A stretch of 64,000 nucleotides of DNA from Roseicyclus marinus (GCF_036322625.1 NZ_AP027266.1:375001-439000), one strand, 5' to 3'. Shown: positions 9,521-19,014, counted from the stretch's first letter. Program-made: numbers and translations. Notes: generated from the letters alone by a model not told the origin.

Positions 9521-10162
9521 ATGGGCAAGGCGGCTGTTCTGTCGCTGGCCATGGTCCTGCCTGCTGCCGCGCAGGAGGTGACGATCGCGGCCTTGGGCGA
9601 CAGCCTGACGCAAGGCTACGGTTTGCTGCAGGAGGACGGGTTCACCGCGCAGTTGCAGGATTGGCTGGTGGCGCGCGGCCATGACGTGGCCATTCTGAAC
9701 GCGGGCGTTTCTGGCGATACGACGGCGGGCGGTCTGGCGCGGGTGGGCTGGACGCTGACGCCCGATGTGGATGCGATGATCGTGGCGCTTGGGGGCAACG
9801 ACCTGTTGCGGGCGATCCCGCCCGAGGCGAGCCGCGCGAACCTCGAGGGTATCTTGCAGGCGGCGGAGGCGGCAGGGGTTCCGGTCTTGCTGGTGGGGCT
9901 GACCGCGCCGGGCAATTACGGGCCGGAATACCAGGCGGCCTTCGATGCGATGTATCCGGAATTGGCCGGAGCCTATGGCGCGCTGCATGTGGAGAGCTTT
10001 CTGGCCCCCCTGTCCGAAGCGGCGGAGGCGGACCGGCAAGGCGCGCTCACGGCCTATATGCAGGCCGATGGCATCCATCCCAATGCGGCGGGCGTTGCCC
10101 TGATCGTTGAGGCGCTGGGCCCGGAGGTGGAGCGGCTGATCGCGCGCGCAGCCGGGTCGTGA
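9521..10162 (+). CDS. tesA: Arylesterase / multifunctional lysophospholipase, TesA-like SGNH hydrolase
   Basis: Periplasmic GDSL/SGNH esterase, about 213 residues from this start. The SGNH blocks are clear: GDSLTQGYG with the nucleophilic Ser, GVSGDTT with the Gly, GGNDLLR with the Asn, and DGIHPN with the Asp-His pair. A signal peptide (MGKAAVLSLAMVLPAAAQ) is produced from the ATG at 9521. An in-frame ATG at 9467 would add 18 residues but overlaps the start codon of the divergent ybbA, so I prefer 9521. E. coli TesA has the same family and the same divergent neighbours ybbAP. Confidence 0.88.
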   Translation: MGKAAVLSLAMVLPAAAQEVTIAALGDSLTQGYGLLQEDGFTAQLQDWLVARGHDVAILNAGVSGDTTAGGLARVGWTLTPDVDAMIVALGGNDLLRAIPPEASRANLEGILQAAEAAGVPVLLVGLTAPGNYGPEYQAAFDAMYPELAGAYGALHVESFLAPLSEAAEADRQGALTAYMQADGIHPNAAGVALIVEALGPEVERLIARAAGS

Positions 10163-10259
10163 GCGGCGCTTGGCAAGGCGGGGCGGTCTTGGCTAGGCTT
10201 GGCCCTGTCCCTAAGGGCGAGGCGATCATGGGTGTATCAGTAGGGCGAGGGACGGGGCG

Positions 10260-11111
10260 ATGAGCGACCCACAAAGCCTGCGCGTGGCGCTGGCGCAGAT
10301 GTGTTCTGCCGATACCCACGCGGCCAATATCGTGACGGTCGCGGCCCTTGCGGCGCAGGCGGCGGGCGAGGGGGCCGAGATGCTGGTCCTGCCCGAGGTC
10401 GCGGGGCTGATGAACCGCAATCCCGAGACATCGCGCAAACAGGTGGTCGCGGCGGGGGATGACCCCTTCATCGGGGCCTGCCGCGAGATCGCGGCGCGGC
10501 ATGGGCTTTGGCTGCACACGGGCTCCACACCCGTGCTGGGGCCGGATGGGCGGTTTCTGAACCATTCCACGCTGATCGACGCCAAGGGCGGGATCGTGGC
10601 GGAGTACGACAAGATCCATCTTTTCGACGTGACGCTGGAGGGGCAGGCCCCGATCGGGGAATCCAAGCGCTTTGCCCCCGGCACGCAGGCCGTGATCGCC
10701 CAGACGCCATGGGGGCCGATGGGGTTGAGCATCTGCTACGATCTGCGGTTTGCCTATCTCTACCGGGCCTATGCGCAGGCGGGCGCGGTGGTGATGTTCA
10801 TCCCCTCGGCATTCACCGTTCCCACGGGGCGGGCGCATTGGGAGGTGCTTTTGCGCGCCCGCGCGATCGAGACGGGGGCTTTCGTTCTGGCTGCCGCGCA
10901 GGCGGGGCATCACGCCGATGGGCGGCAGACCTATGGCCATGCGCTGGCGGTCGACCCATGGGGCGGGGTTCTGGCCGATCTGGGGGAGGAGGCACCGGCG
11001 CTGCGGGTCGTCACGCTGGACCTCGGCGCGGTGGGGCGCGCGCGGGCGCAGGTTCCGGCCTGGGGCATCGCGCCGCCCGACCGGATCGACCCTGTCCGCA
11101 CGGGGGGCTGA
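10260..11111 (+). CDS. Carbon-nitrogen hydrolase, Nit1/Nit2-like (probable deaminated-glutathione or omega-amidase)
   Basis: Nitrilase-superfamily amidase of 283 residues, probably cytoplasmic. The Glu-Lys-Cys triad is readable: Glu46 in LPEVAGL, Lys118 in YDKIHLFDV, and Cys159 in LSICYDLRF. The FDV and CYDLRF contexts resemble the Nit1/Nit2 branch, which repairs deaminated glutathione or acts on omega-amides, rather than true nitrilases. It ends one base before the next gene, so the two are probably co-transcribed. Substrate is by family inference only. Confidence 0.88.
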   Translation: MSDPQSLRVALAQMCSADTHAANIVTVAALAAQAAGEGAEMLVLPEVAGLMNRNPETSRKQVVAAGDDPFIGACREIAARHGLWLHTGSTPVLGPDGRFLNHSTLIDAKGGIVAEYDKIHLFDVTLEGQAPIGESKRFAPGTQAVIAQTPWGPMGLSICYDLRFAYLYRAYAQAGAVVMFIPSAFTVPTGRAHWEVLLRARAIETGAFVLAAAQAGHHADGRQTYGHALAVDPWGGVLADLGEEAPALRVVTLDLGAVGRARAQVPAWGIAPPDRIDPVRTGG

Positions 11112-11112
11112 C

Positions 11113-13440
11113 ATGGCGGCGGCGGGGGATGCCGGGTCGCTGCCGGGTCTCTTGCGCGGGCTGGCCGGGGTCTTGGGCGATATCGACGGGGAACAGGGCT
11201 GGATCGCGGCGCTGCGGTTCGGCGTGGCGGGCGGCTTGGCCGAACTGGGGGATGGTGACGGGGCCGAGCCGCTGTTCCGGCAGCTTCTGGCCGGGAACCC
11301 AAGGCACCTGTGGGCCTGGATCGGCCTGATCGAGATTGTCCTGGGGCGGGGCGATGCCACGGGCGCGCTGGCCCTGGGGCGGGAGGCGCTTGGACATCTG
11401 CCACAGGAACGGCTCTTGCGCCGCAAATGCGCCGAGGTGGCCCAAGCCGCCGAAGGGCCGGAGGCAGCACTGGTCCTTTTGTGCGATCAGCCCCTCGCGG
11501 CGATGGTGGAGGAGGATCTGGCCCTTGCCATCGCCCTGCACCGGTCGGCGGGTCGCGTCGTGGAGGCCGAGCCGTTCTGCGCGCGTCTGGTCGCGTTGTC
11601 CCCGGCTCAGGCCGTGGCCCATCTGGCCCGGATCGAGATCGGCTTGGTCGCGGGCGATGCCGTGGCCGCCTGTGGCTGTGCCGAAGCGGCCCTTGCCCAT
11701 CATCCGGATCACGACGAGATCCTTTTGCGCGCCGCACAGGCCTATCGGCTGGCGGGGGATGATATGCGGGCAGAAAGCCTTGCGCGGGCGGTGCCCGAAA
11801 CCTCCCCCTTTGCCCCGTGGGGCGTGGCACTGCGGGCCGAGATCGCGGAGGCGCAGGGCGCGGCGGATCTGGCGCGCGGCTTGTGGTCGGAGGCTTTGGC
11901 CACGGGTCATGCGGAGGTGGCCGAGGTGGCGCGGTCGCGTCTGGGGTCCACGCCCCCCGATGCCGATACCGGGGATGCGCTATCGGCCCTGGAGGCGGCG
12001 CTTGCGGCGGGCGATGCGGCGGTCGCGGCCCTGTTGGCGCGGCTTCAGACGCAAGGGGATTTGCCGTGGTTCGTGGCCTTGCGACTGGCGGATCGGTTGG
12101 TGGAGGTCGGGCGTTTGGCCGAGGCGCAGAGCCTTGCCGATGCCTGTACCCTCTGCCCATGGACCGAGGGGGATCGGCGGGCCTTTGCGCTGGAGTGGCT
12201 GTTGTTGGCAGAGGGGCCGCTTTCGGCGCTTGATCATGTGCGGGCAGGGCCGCCCGTGCCGCGCCGCGATGCCGAGGCGTGTGAAAGGCTTGGACGTATC
12301 TTGCTGGCGGCGGGGCAGGCGCCTTTGGCGGCGCGTTACCTGCGGATGGCCGCGCGGCGCTGGCCCGGGGATGATGCGATCTTGCGGCGCACGACCGAGG
12401 CGATGATCGCCAGCGGATCGGCGGGGCAGGTTGCGGCACTTTTGGATGGGGCCCCTGCCGAGGCGGGTCTGGCCTGTCTGGTGGCCGCGGCCTTGGCCGT
12501 GGGTGATCCTTCTGCGGCGGTTGCCGCCTGTGCCGGGGCGGATGGGGCGCTACCGCTGATCGACCTGATCGAGGCGCAGCTTTTGCGTGGCGATCTGCCG
12601 GGCGCGGAAGCCAGCCTTGCCCGTCTGTCGATTGACGACGGACCGGAGGCCGAGGCGCTGATCTGCCGCCCGCGGGCGACGCGGTTGGGCAGTCTCTTGA
12701 ACGAGGCACGTATTCTTGCCGCTCTCGGACCCGATGTGGCGGAGGATGCAGGCGGCTTTTTCCTGACCGCTCGCACGGCGCTTTTGCGGCGCGCTCCGGC
12801 CTCCCCCGATGCCGGCGCACAGGCTGAGGTGCCGGGCGCGCTGCACCTGGTCTGGCGTGGCGGGATGCCCCCGCCCGAAGTTGCGGAGCGGATGGTGACG
12901 GCTTGGCAGGCCGCGACGGGACGGGACCTGCGCCTGTGGGATCTTGCGACCGCTGGCCGGTGGATCGCGGATGCCTTGGGGTCCGAGGCCGCGCGCGCCT
13001 TTGCCATGGCGCAGGATGCGGAGCAGCGCGCCGATCTGGTGATGCTGGCGGTCCTGTCGGTAGAGGGTGGCATGGTTTGCAGTGCCGAGCAGGTCCCCGG
13101 CGGCGCGCTCGACACGCTGGTCCTTGGCGATGGCGCGACCCTGTTTCTGGAGGGAAGCGGCGGGATCGCGATGGATTGCATGATCGCGCCGCCCGGCCAT
13201 GCGCTGATCCGCGCGGCACTTAAGGCGGCGCTTGCCGCCTGCCTGTCGCGGGAAACCGAGCATCGGTGGTTCAAGACCGGTCCCGGCCTGATGACGCGGG
13301 TCATCGCAGGGTCGCGCGCGGAGGTCGGCAGCGCCCCCCTGACCCTTCAACCCGCCGGTCGGTTGCGGCAGATCCTGCATCCCTGCCGCCCCATCGGGCG
13401 CGCCATGGCAGCGAGGATCGGGGCGGATTTACCTGCATGA
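11113..13440 (+). CDS. TPR-like protein with C-terminal degenerate GT32-like glycosyltransferase domain
   Basis: A 775-residue protein with no clear signal peptide. Roughly residues 1-550 are Ala/Leu-rich helical repeats of TPR character, with recurring RLAGDDMRAESLAR-like helices. From about residue 575, LHLVWRGGMPPPE, then RADLVMLAVLSVEGGMVC near 640, then KTGPGLMTRVI near 720, follow the order of the capsular/GT32 sugar-transferase fold. The usual DXD after the GG turn is replaced by CSAEQ, so catalysis may be lost. The start at 11113 directly follows the amidase stop. It sits at the edge of the polysaccharide region, suggesting a role there. The function is not established. Confidence 0.6.
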   Translation: MAAAGDAGSLPGLLRGLAGVLGDIDGEQGWIAALRFGVAGGLAELGDGDGAEPLFRQLLAGNPRHLWAWIGLIEIVLGRGDATGALALGREALGHLPQERLLRRKCAEVAQAAEGPEAALVLLCDQPLAAMVEEDLALAIALHRSAGRVVEAEPFCARLVALSPAQAVAHLARIEIGLVAGDAVAACGCAEAALAHHPDHDEILLRAAQAYRLAGDDMRAESLARAVPETSPFAPWGVALRAEIAEAQGAADLARGLWSEALATGHAEVAEVARSRLGSTPPDADTGDALSALEAALAAGDAAVAALLARLQTQGDLPWFVALRLADRLVEVGRLAEAQSLADACTLCPWTEGDRRAFALEWLLLAEGPLSALDHVRAGPPVPRRDAEACERLGRILLAAGQAPLAARYLRMAARRWPGDDAILRRTTEAMIASGSAGQVAALLDGAPAEAGLACLVAAALAVGDPSAAVAACAGADGALPLIDLIEAQLLRGDLPGAEASLARLSIDDGPEAEALICRPRATRLGSLLNEARILAALGPDVAEDAGGFFLTARTALLRRAPASPDAGAQAEVPGALHLVWRGGMPPPEVAERMVTAWQAATGRDLRLWDLATAGRWIADALGSEAARAFAMAQDAEQRADLVMLAVLSVEGGMVCSAEQVPGGALDTLVLGDGATLFLEGSGGIAMDCMIAPPGHALIRAALKAALAACLSRETEHRWFKTGPGLMTRVIAGSRAEVGSAPLTLQPAGRLRQILHPCRPIGRAMAARIGADLPA

Positions 13441-13537
13441 GGGATGGCTGGCATCACGGCTTTACAAGGCGCTGTGTGCCGGGTGATGGTATCCGCGTAG
13501 CCCCTGTGGGCCACGACCTGTGCAGGAGATAACGAGG

Positions 13538-14968
13538 ATGACCGGTAGGGTTGCCATCACGCCGATCTTGCTGTGCGGCGGATCGGGCACGCGGCTCTGG
13601 CCCCTGTCGCGACGCAGTTATCCCAAGCAATTCTCGGCGTTGATGGGCGAAGAAAGCCTGTTCCAGGCCTCGGTCCGGCGGGTCTGGGGCAAGGAATTCG
13701 CGCGGCCCGTCGTGGTCACGGGGGCGGAGTTTCGCTTCATCGTCACCCAGCAGATGGCCGAGGTGGGGGCGGATCCCGCCGCGGTGATCCTCGAGCCGTC
13801 GGCGCGCAACACGGGGCCTGCGGTTCTGGCCGCGGTGATGCAGGTGGCCCAGAACGATCCGGAGGCCATTGTGCTGATCGCGCCATCCGATCACGTGGTG
13901 CGCGACGTGCAGGCCTTTCACGCGGCCCTCACGGTCGCGGTCGGGGCGGCGGCGGAGGGGCGGATCGTGACCTTCGGCATCACGCCGGACCGGGCCGAAA
14001 CGGGGTATGGGTACCTGGAGGTCGAGGGCGGGGTCGAAGCGGGGGTGGCTGCACCCTTGCGCCGCTTCGTGGAGAAACCCGATCGCGCGCGGGCCGAGGC
14101 GATGCTGGCCGAGGGGCGGTTCCTGTGGAACGCGGGGATTTTCATGGCGCGCGCCGATGTGCTGCTGGCGGCGTTCGAGCGGCACGCGCCGGGCCTGGTG
14201 GGGCCTGTTCGCGCGGCGCTGGAGGGGGCGCAGCCGGATCTGGGCTTTTTGCGGCTGGCAGCGGAGCCTTGGGGCGAGGCCGAGGAAATATCCATAGATT
14301 ACGCGGTGATGGAGCGCGCGGAGAGGTTGAGCGTGGTGCCCTTTGACGGCGGTTGGTCGGATCTCGGGGGGTGGGAAACCGTCTGGCGCGAGATGGGGCC
14401 GGACGGGCAGGGCGTGGCGGCGTCGGGCGCGGTTCACGCGATCGACTGCCGCGATACGCTGCTCAGGTCCGAGGCCGAGGGGCAGGTGCTGATCGGGCTG
14501 GGGTTGGAGAGGATGATCGCGGTCGCGATGCCCGATGCGGTGCTGGTCGCGCCGATGGACAGGGCGCAGGATCTGCGGCTGGCGGTGGCCGCGCTGAAGG
14601 CGTCGGGGGCACGTCAGGCGACGGAATTTCCCAAGGATCACAGACCCTGGGGATGGTTCGAAAGCCTTGTTTTGGCTGACAGATTCCAGGTCAAGCGCAT
14701 CCATGTCCACCCGGGCGCGAGCCTGAGTTTGCAGAGCCATCATCACCGGGCGGAGCATTGGATCGTGGTGCAGGGGACGGCGCGGGTGACGGTGGACGCC
14801 GAGGTGCGGCTGGTGAGCGAAAACCAGTCGGTCTACATCCCGCTGGGGGCCCGGCACCGGCTGGAAAACCCGGGGAAATTGCCCATGGTGCTGATCGAGG
14901 TGCAGACGGGCGGGTACCTGGGTGAGGATGACATCATCCGGTATGAGGACGGGTATGGCAGGGGGTAG
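13538..14968 (+). CDS. manC: Mannose-1-phosphate guanylyltransferase / mannose-6-phosphate isomerase
   Basis: Bifunctional cytoplasmic enzyme making GDP-mannose, 476 residues, the usual length. The nucleotidyltransferase signature CGGSGTRLWPLSR is near residues 11-23 and the sugar-binding FVEKP near 180. The C-terminal cupin isomerase domain shows HVHPGASLSLQSHHHRAEHW with metal-binding histidines near residue 390. The ATG at 13538 has GGAG nine bases upstream. It begins the polysaccharide cluster, and GDP-mannose could feed a deoxy- or amino-sugar pathway with the next genes. Confidence 0.93.
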   Translation: MTGRVAITPILLCGGSGTRLWPLSRRSYPKQFSALMGEESLFQASVRRVWGKEFARPVVVTGAEFRFIVTQQMAEVGADPAAVILEPSARNTGPAVLAAVMQVAQNDPEAIVLIAPSDHVVRDVQAFHAALTVAVGAAAEGRIVTFGITPDRAETGYGYLEVEGGVEAGVAAPLRRFVEKPDRARAEAMLAEGRFLWNAGIFMARADVLLAAFERHAPGLVGPVRAALEGAQPDLGFLRLAAEPWGEAEEISIDYAVMERAERLSVVPFDGGWSDLGGWETVWREMGPDGQGVAASGAVHAIDCRDTLLRSEAEGQVLIGLGLERMIAVAMPDAVLVAPMDRAQDLRLAVAALKASGARQATEFPKDHRPWGWFESLVLADRFQVKRIHVHPGASLSLQSHHHRAEHWIVVQGTARVTVDAEVRLVSENQSVYIPLGARHRLENPGKLPMVLIEVQTGGYLGEDDIIRYEDGYGRG

Positions 14969-15011
14969 GATCTCGTAGTTTTCCGGTAGTGCAAGCGTAG
15001 TGAGTATGTAG
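14965..15011 (+). repeat. Five GTAG tetramers at helical-turn spacing before the aminotransferase
   Basis: GTAG occurs at 14965, 14975, 14986, 14997 and 15008, that is every 10, 11, 11 and 11 bases, across the end of manC and the leader of the aminotransferase gene. The last copy runs into its GTG start. This phasing would put all copies on one face of the helix. Whether it is a protein-binding array or chance is not known. Confidence 0.4.
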
Positions 15012-16111
15012 TGCTTTTTCCATTCCTTCGTCCCGACCTGCCTCGCCCAGATGAGTGGGTGCGCCTGCTCGATGCGGCCTATGACCAGAGATACTTTTCC
15101 AACTTCGGGACGCTCGCGACCCGGTTGGCCGACCGAATGGCGGCTGTTTATCTTGCACCCGGCTATCAGGGGGTTCTGTGTTCGAGCAACACGGCCGGAT
15201 TGACCGCCGTGTTGCAGGCGCTCGACGTTGCGGGCCGTAAGGTGGCGCTTCCCGATTTCACCTTCGCGGCCACGCCACAGGCTGTTTTCGCGGCAGGGGC
15301 GACACCGGTCGTCTGTGATATCGACCCGCAGACTTGGGAGCTGTCGCCGGAAAGCCTGCGCGCCGCTTTCGAGGCCCATTCCGACATAGCCGCCGTTATC
15401 CATGTTCGGCCTTTCGGATTGATCCGGGACATTTCGGGCGTTCGAACCGTTTGTGCCGAGTATGAGCGCCCGCTCCTGATCGATGCCGCGGCTGGATTGG
15501 GGGCGCCCAAGGATGGCGCGGGGTTCGGGTCGGCTTTCGGCGAGATCGAGGTCTTTTCGCTTCACGCCACCAAGGTGTTTGCCGTGGGCGAGGGTGGGTT
15601 CATCGCGGCACCCGCGTCCATGATCCAGAAGATCAGGGCCGCAATGAATTTCGGGTTCAACCCGGATCGAACCTATGGCGAGGGACAGAACGCCAAGTTC
15701 GACGAGTTTCGCGCCGCGATCGGGTTGGCAATGCTGGGCAAGATGGACGCCATCGTGCCAAAAAGACAGGCACATGCCGCCTTTTACGATGAGTTGTTCG
15801 CGGCTCTTGGCGGATTCGGGACGGCGCAAGACCCGGGTCCGACGCCGTGGTCGACTTATCCCGTCGTGTTCGAACAGCCCGTGACCGCGACGACGCTGGG
15901 CGCCTTTGCCGACAACGGGATCGAGATCAAGAAATACTACTGGCCGGGTGTCCGGCGTGGCTATGTCGGCGGGCGGGAGATGCATGCTGTTGATCTGACA
16001 CAAAGCCTTGCCATGCAGGACCGCTGCGCCTGTTTCCCGGTCTATTCGGATTTCTCGAGCGACATGGGTAGTCAGTTGCGGGAACGTGTTTTTCGGACCC
16101 TCTCAAGTTAA
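15011..16111 (+). CDS. DegT/DnrJ/EryC1/StrS sugar aminotransferase
   Basis: PLP-dependent aminotransferase acting on nucleotide-linked keto-sugars, 366 residues. The family signs are RYFSNFG near residues 27-33, Asp158 in LIDAAAG (pyridine nitrogen contact), and the Schiff-base Lys188 in HATKVFAVGEGG. The GTG at 15011 is the only possible start, because an in-frame stop lies at 14987; no Shine-Dalgarno sequence precedes it. With ManC upstream and a hexapeptide acyltransferase downstream it would fit an N-acyl amino-sugar pathway, of the GDP-perosamine or Fuc3NAc kind, but no dehydratase or epimerase is in the window. Confidence 0.88.
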   Translation: MLFPFLRPDLPRPDEWVRLLDAAYDQRYFSNFGTLATRLADRMAAVYLAPGYQGVLCSSNTAGLTAVLQALDVAGRKVALPDFTFAATPQAVFAAGATPVVCDIDPQTWELSPESLRAAFEAHSDIAAVIHVRPFGLIRDISGVRTVCAEYERPLLIDAAAGLGAPKDGAGFGSAFGEIEVFSLHATKVFAVGEGGFIAAPASMIQKIRAAMNFGFNPDRTYGEGQNAKFDEFRAAIGLAMLGKMDAIVPKRQAHAAFYDELFAALGGFGTAQDPGPTPWSTYPVVFEQPVTATTLGAFADNGIEIKKYYWPGVRRGYVGGREMHAVDLTQSLAMQDRCACFPVYSDFSSDMGSQLRERVFRTLSS

Positions 16112-16121
16112 GGGAAAAACT

Positions 16122-17712
16122 GTGACCGATTTTTTTTCAGACAGGCTAAGCGATGGTTCTCCTGGCCATATTCGGAATTTATCAAAATCGGCGGCATATG
16201 GGTTATTGAAGCTTCCAGAGAATCTTCCCTCGTTAGATGAGTTGTTTGCAATTTTCTCACCTTCTGGAGAAGCAACGAATAACATTCTTAGTTTTCTTTC
16301 TTTGCGGCTCTTTCTGAGAGTCGCCTCAATGATTTTGAAGATTTTTTCTTGCGGGTGCTCAGGTCTGCCGACGATGAAACCGTTCTGAGTCTAACTAGTT
16401 GTGTGCGGCGTGAGTATACGCAGCTTATGGCAAGAATTAAGCCGAAATACCTCGCTGGCCTTGACTTAATTATACAGAGCTCATTTCATGATGATTTGTC
16501 CTTCAGATGGAGGTTTCTCAACTCTCTTCAAGATGAATTTGAGCGCGCTGCCTCGCGATCAATTTTTGCAGATAAAGACCCCCAAGAGTTCAATGAGTTC
16601 GAAATACTTATTCTTGTTGAGGAATTGCATCCCAACCCCCGATCTACGGTGAATAAACTTATTGCTGATTGGCTATATGTATGGCTTCGAGAAGAAGTAG
16701 GCAGGACGGCCAAGATCATTGTTACAGAAGATGCCCTTGCTCCTAAAGGATTACTTTTGGGTCGTACTGATGTTAGCATTTTGACAAAAGAAGATCTTTT
16801 TTCTACGATAGAGGGCCATAATATTCTAGATAGGGTTGATTTTATTGTAAGAAAAGACGTATCTATTTCCTCTTTTGTTAGTGATTGCCTTGATCGGTTT
16901 AATCCTTTGTCAATCGTAGAATTTCCCGGTCCGAGATGGGCTCTTTCATCCGTTGTGTCAAAATTTCTTCCATCTGTCGGGATTGAGCTTGCAAACGGAA
17001 TGAATATTTCCCGTGGGCATCACATTGTAATTCCGAACGGAAGGGTTGGAAAGACTCAGCAGGAGCGATATGGTGACAAGCTTTTTATCTGCGATTACCC
17101 ACAAATTCCGTTTTCGTCGGCGGTAAAGTACGATAGGGTAGAATTTGGCATTTCTGCGAATGCATTCGTCATTGTTTCCGTTGGGCGCGAATGGTATTCT
17201 CGTTCTGCCATTGAGGACGCAAGTGGCTTTCTTCAAATGGTGGTTGAAAATGTACTAAACGATGAGTCTTGTTGGATACTTGTTGGTCAAGCTGTCCCTT
17301 ACAGTTTGCGTGAAAGCGTGGAGTTCATCGATCTACTTGATGCACGAAAAATAATTTTTATTGAGAACGAAGATGATTTGGTAGCGCTCTATAGGATATG
17401 TGACGCTTTTGTAATGCCACCAATTGGTGGAGGGGGCGTGGCATCGGGCTGGCTGCATCAACTAGCCTCCCTGTGCTTACTCTGCCTACATCTGATGGAG
17501 CTAAGAGCTTGCCAGAAGACTGCATCTTCGAGGATCTATCTGGTTTGCACCGTGCACTGCAAAGCCTGAAAAAAGACGTAGAGTACCGAAATAAGATGAA
17601 GGCATTGTCTGCTTCCGTCTTTGGAGAAAACTTGCTCAAAGCTGCCGCCAGAGGCTTGCATGAAGCATGCTGGAAATCCCGCCAGCAATTTTCGCGAATT
17701 AGTTTTGAGTGA
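16122..17712 (+). pseudogene. Frameshifted glycosyltransferase, AT-rich, probably acquired
   Basis: One continuous protein of about 530 residues is recovered by reading three frames in turn. GTG 16122 opens the first part, which shifts near 16290-16300 in a T-rich run; the main part shifts again near 17445 in a GGG run; the last part ends at 17712. Both shifts need one extra base. After the second repair the text reads IGGGGVASG then LAASTSLPVLTLP, the sugar-nucleotide site of a GT-B (GT4-like) glycosyltransferase. Preceding VIVSVGREWYS opens the C-terminal Rossmann fold. Base composition is far more AT-rich than all neighbours, with rare codons. It could be a decayed gene or two assembly errors. 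Confidence 0.75.
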
Positions 17713-17728
17713 GTTTTGGTGAGGATCG

Positions 17729-18322
17729 TTGATCTTGCAAAGCCCTTCCTTCAACCCCGGCTACGCCACTACCGAAGAACTCCGCACGCTAGGTTTCGCG
17801 CATGTGGGCAAGAATGTCATGATTGCGCACAACTGCACCCTGATCGGGCTGGAGAACATCCATATCGGTGACAATGTGCGGATCGACGGTCAGACCACCA
17901 TCGCGGCGGCGCGCGGGCATTGCCGGATCGGTCGGAATGTTCATATCGGCGGGGGAACCTACCTGGCTTGCGCGGGAGGATTGGACTTGGCGGATTTTGT
18001 CGGCCTCTCCCAAGGCGTGCGCATCTACACCATTTCCGACGATTATTCCGGTGCGGCCATGACCAACCCCACCGTGCCACCCGACTTCACCAATGTCACC
18101 GTCGCCCCCGTGACCGTGGGACGACATGTCATCATCGGGTCGGGAAGTGTCGTTCTACCCGGGGTGGAGATTGGCGAGGGTGTGGCGGTGGGTGCGCTGA
18201 GCCTCGTGACCAAGAGCCTCGATGCGTGGGGCATCTATGCCGGAAACCCGGCAAGGCGGCTTCGCGAACGCAGCAAAGCCTTGCTGGATGCCGAGCGCCG
18301 GTATCTTGAACGCGAGGTCTAG
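17729..18322 (+). CDS. Hexapeptide-repeat acyltransferase (sugar O/N-acetyltransferase type)
   Basis: Left-handed beta-helix acyltransferase, 197 residues. Hexapeptide repeats run from about residue 25 (VGKNVM, IGLENI, IGDNVR, IGRNVH) to about 165, ending with VVLPGVEIGEG and the AGNPARRLRER block. Closest in layout to FdtC or maltose/galactoside acetyltransferases. The start is a TTG with GTGAGG about five bases upstream; no ATG is available. GC content is back to normal, so the AT-rich island ends just before it. Its neighbour, a sugar aminotransferase, suggests N-acetylation of an amino sugar. Confidence 0.85.
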   Translation: MILQSPSFNPGYATTEELRTLGFAHVGKNVMIAHNCTLIGLENIHIGDNVRIDGQTTIAAARGHCRIGRNVHIGGGTYLACAGGLDLADFVGLSQGVRIYTISDDYSGAAMTNPTVPPDFTNVTVAPVTVGRHVIIGSGSVVLPGVEIGEGVAVGALSLVTKSLDAWGIYAGNPARRLRERSKALLDAERRYLEREV

Positions 18323-19014
18323 GCAGCCGGGGACAGCGGAAGGAATGAGTGCAAGACATTCAGGTCGTCGGCGTTGATGAGCTGCAGGTTTTTTCGCAGG
18401 CTGGCAGTCATCTCCACCTCATCCTTGCCTGCCGATGTATTCGCCTTCACCGCCTGATGGGTGAAACCTGGATAGGCCGCTGCCAACCTCTCCATCGCCT
18501 CGTCAAACGCCTCCACCCGTCCCACGACGCTCAGCGCCGCGAGCGCCCGTTTCGCGCGGTCGAGTTCCGGTTCCGCGCCCGGCATGAGGCTGGCCAGCCT
18601 GTGGGTCTGGAAATTCCGGCATTGGCGGTCGCCGGGGCGGGCGAGGCGGGCGCGGACGTAGCCTTCGAAATCATGCTCCTTGGCGAGCCGCGCGCCCCAT
18701 GTGTCGGCGTTCTGGGTCCGCTCGAAACGGTAGGCGGATTTGATCCGCTCGATGGGGTCGCGCAGGAGCAGGAAGGAGATCACGCGCACCCCGTCGATAT
18801 GCGGGATCGGCCCCATCATCGTGTGGGAGGAATAGGCGATGGCCTCGGGCGTTTCGCGTATCCATGCCTCGACCAGCGGCGTGTTGTTGCCGCCCATGGC
18901 GGGAAATTCGCGCGTGACCCATCGGTCGGGGAAGTTGCGTTTCAGGATCGCGTCGACGGATGTGCCCGCGTTCTTGAACAGGTGGTAGTGCAGGATGATG
19001 GTGCGTTCGGCCAT
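18319..19014 (-). CDS. Sulfotransferase-like protein
   Basis: Protein of 231 residues resembling the P-loop-like sulfotransferase family that uses PAPS. A 5'-phosphosulfate loop is suggested by FKNAGTSVD near residues 13-21, and the 3'-phosphate site by LLLRDPIERIKSAYRF near residues 83-98. No signal peptide is seen. It converges with the acyltransferase, overlapping by four bases, and lies seven bases downstream of the giant glycosyltransferase gene on the same strand. Sulfation of a surface glycan is the obvious idea; the acceptor is unknown. Confidence 0.75.
   Translation of the reverse strand: MAERTIILHYHLFKNAGTSVDAILKRNFPDRWVTREFPAMGGNNTPLVEAWIRETPEAIAYSSHTMMGPIPHIDGVRVISFLLLRDPIERIKSAYRFERTQNADTWGARLAKEHDFEGYVRARLARPGDRQCRNFQTHRLASLMPGAEPELDRAKRALAALSVVGRVEAFDEAMERLAAAYPGFTHQAVKANTSAGKDEVEMTASLRKNLQLINADDLNVLHSFLPLSPAA

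Noticed and set aside
16285-17450. Frameshifts considered as phase variation or programmed frameshifting
   Set aside because: The runs are only three or four bases long, with no canonical slippery heptamer; decay or sequencing error is simpler.
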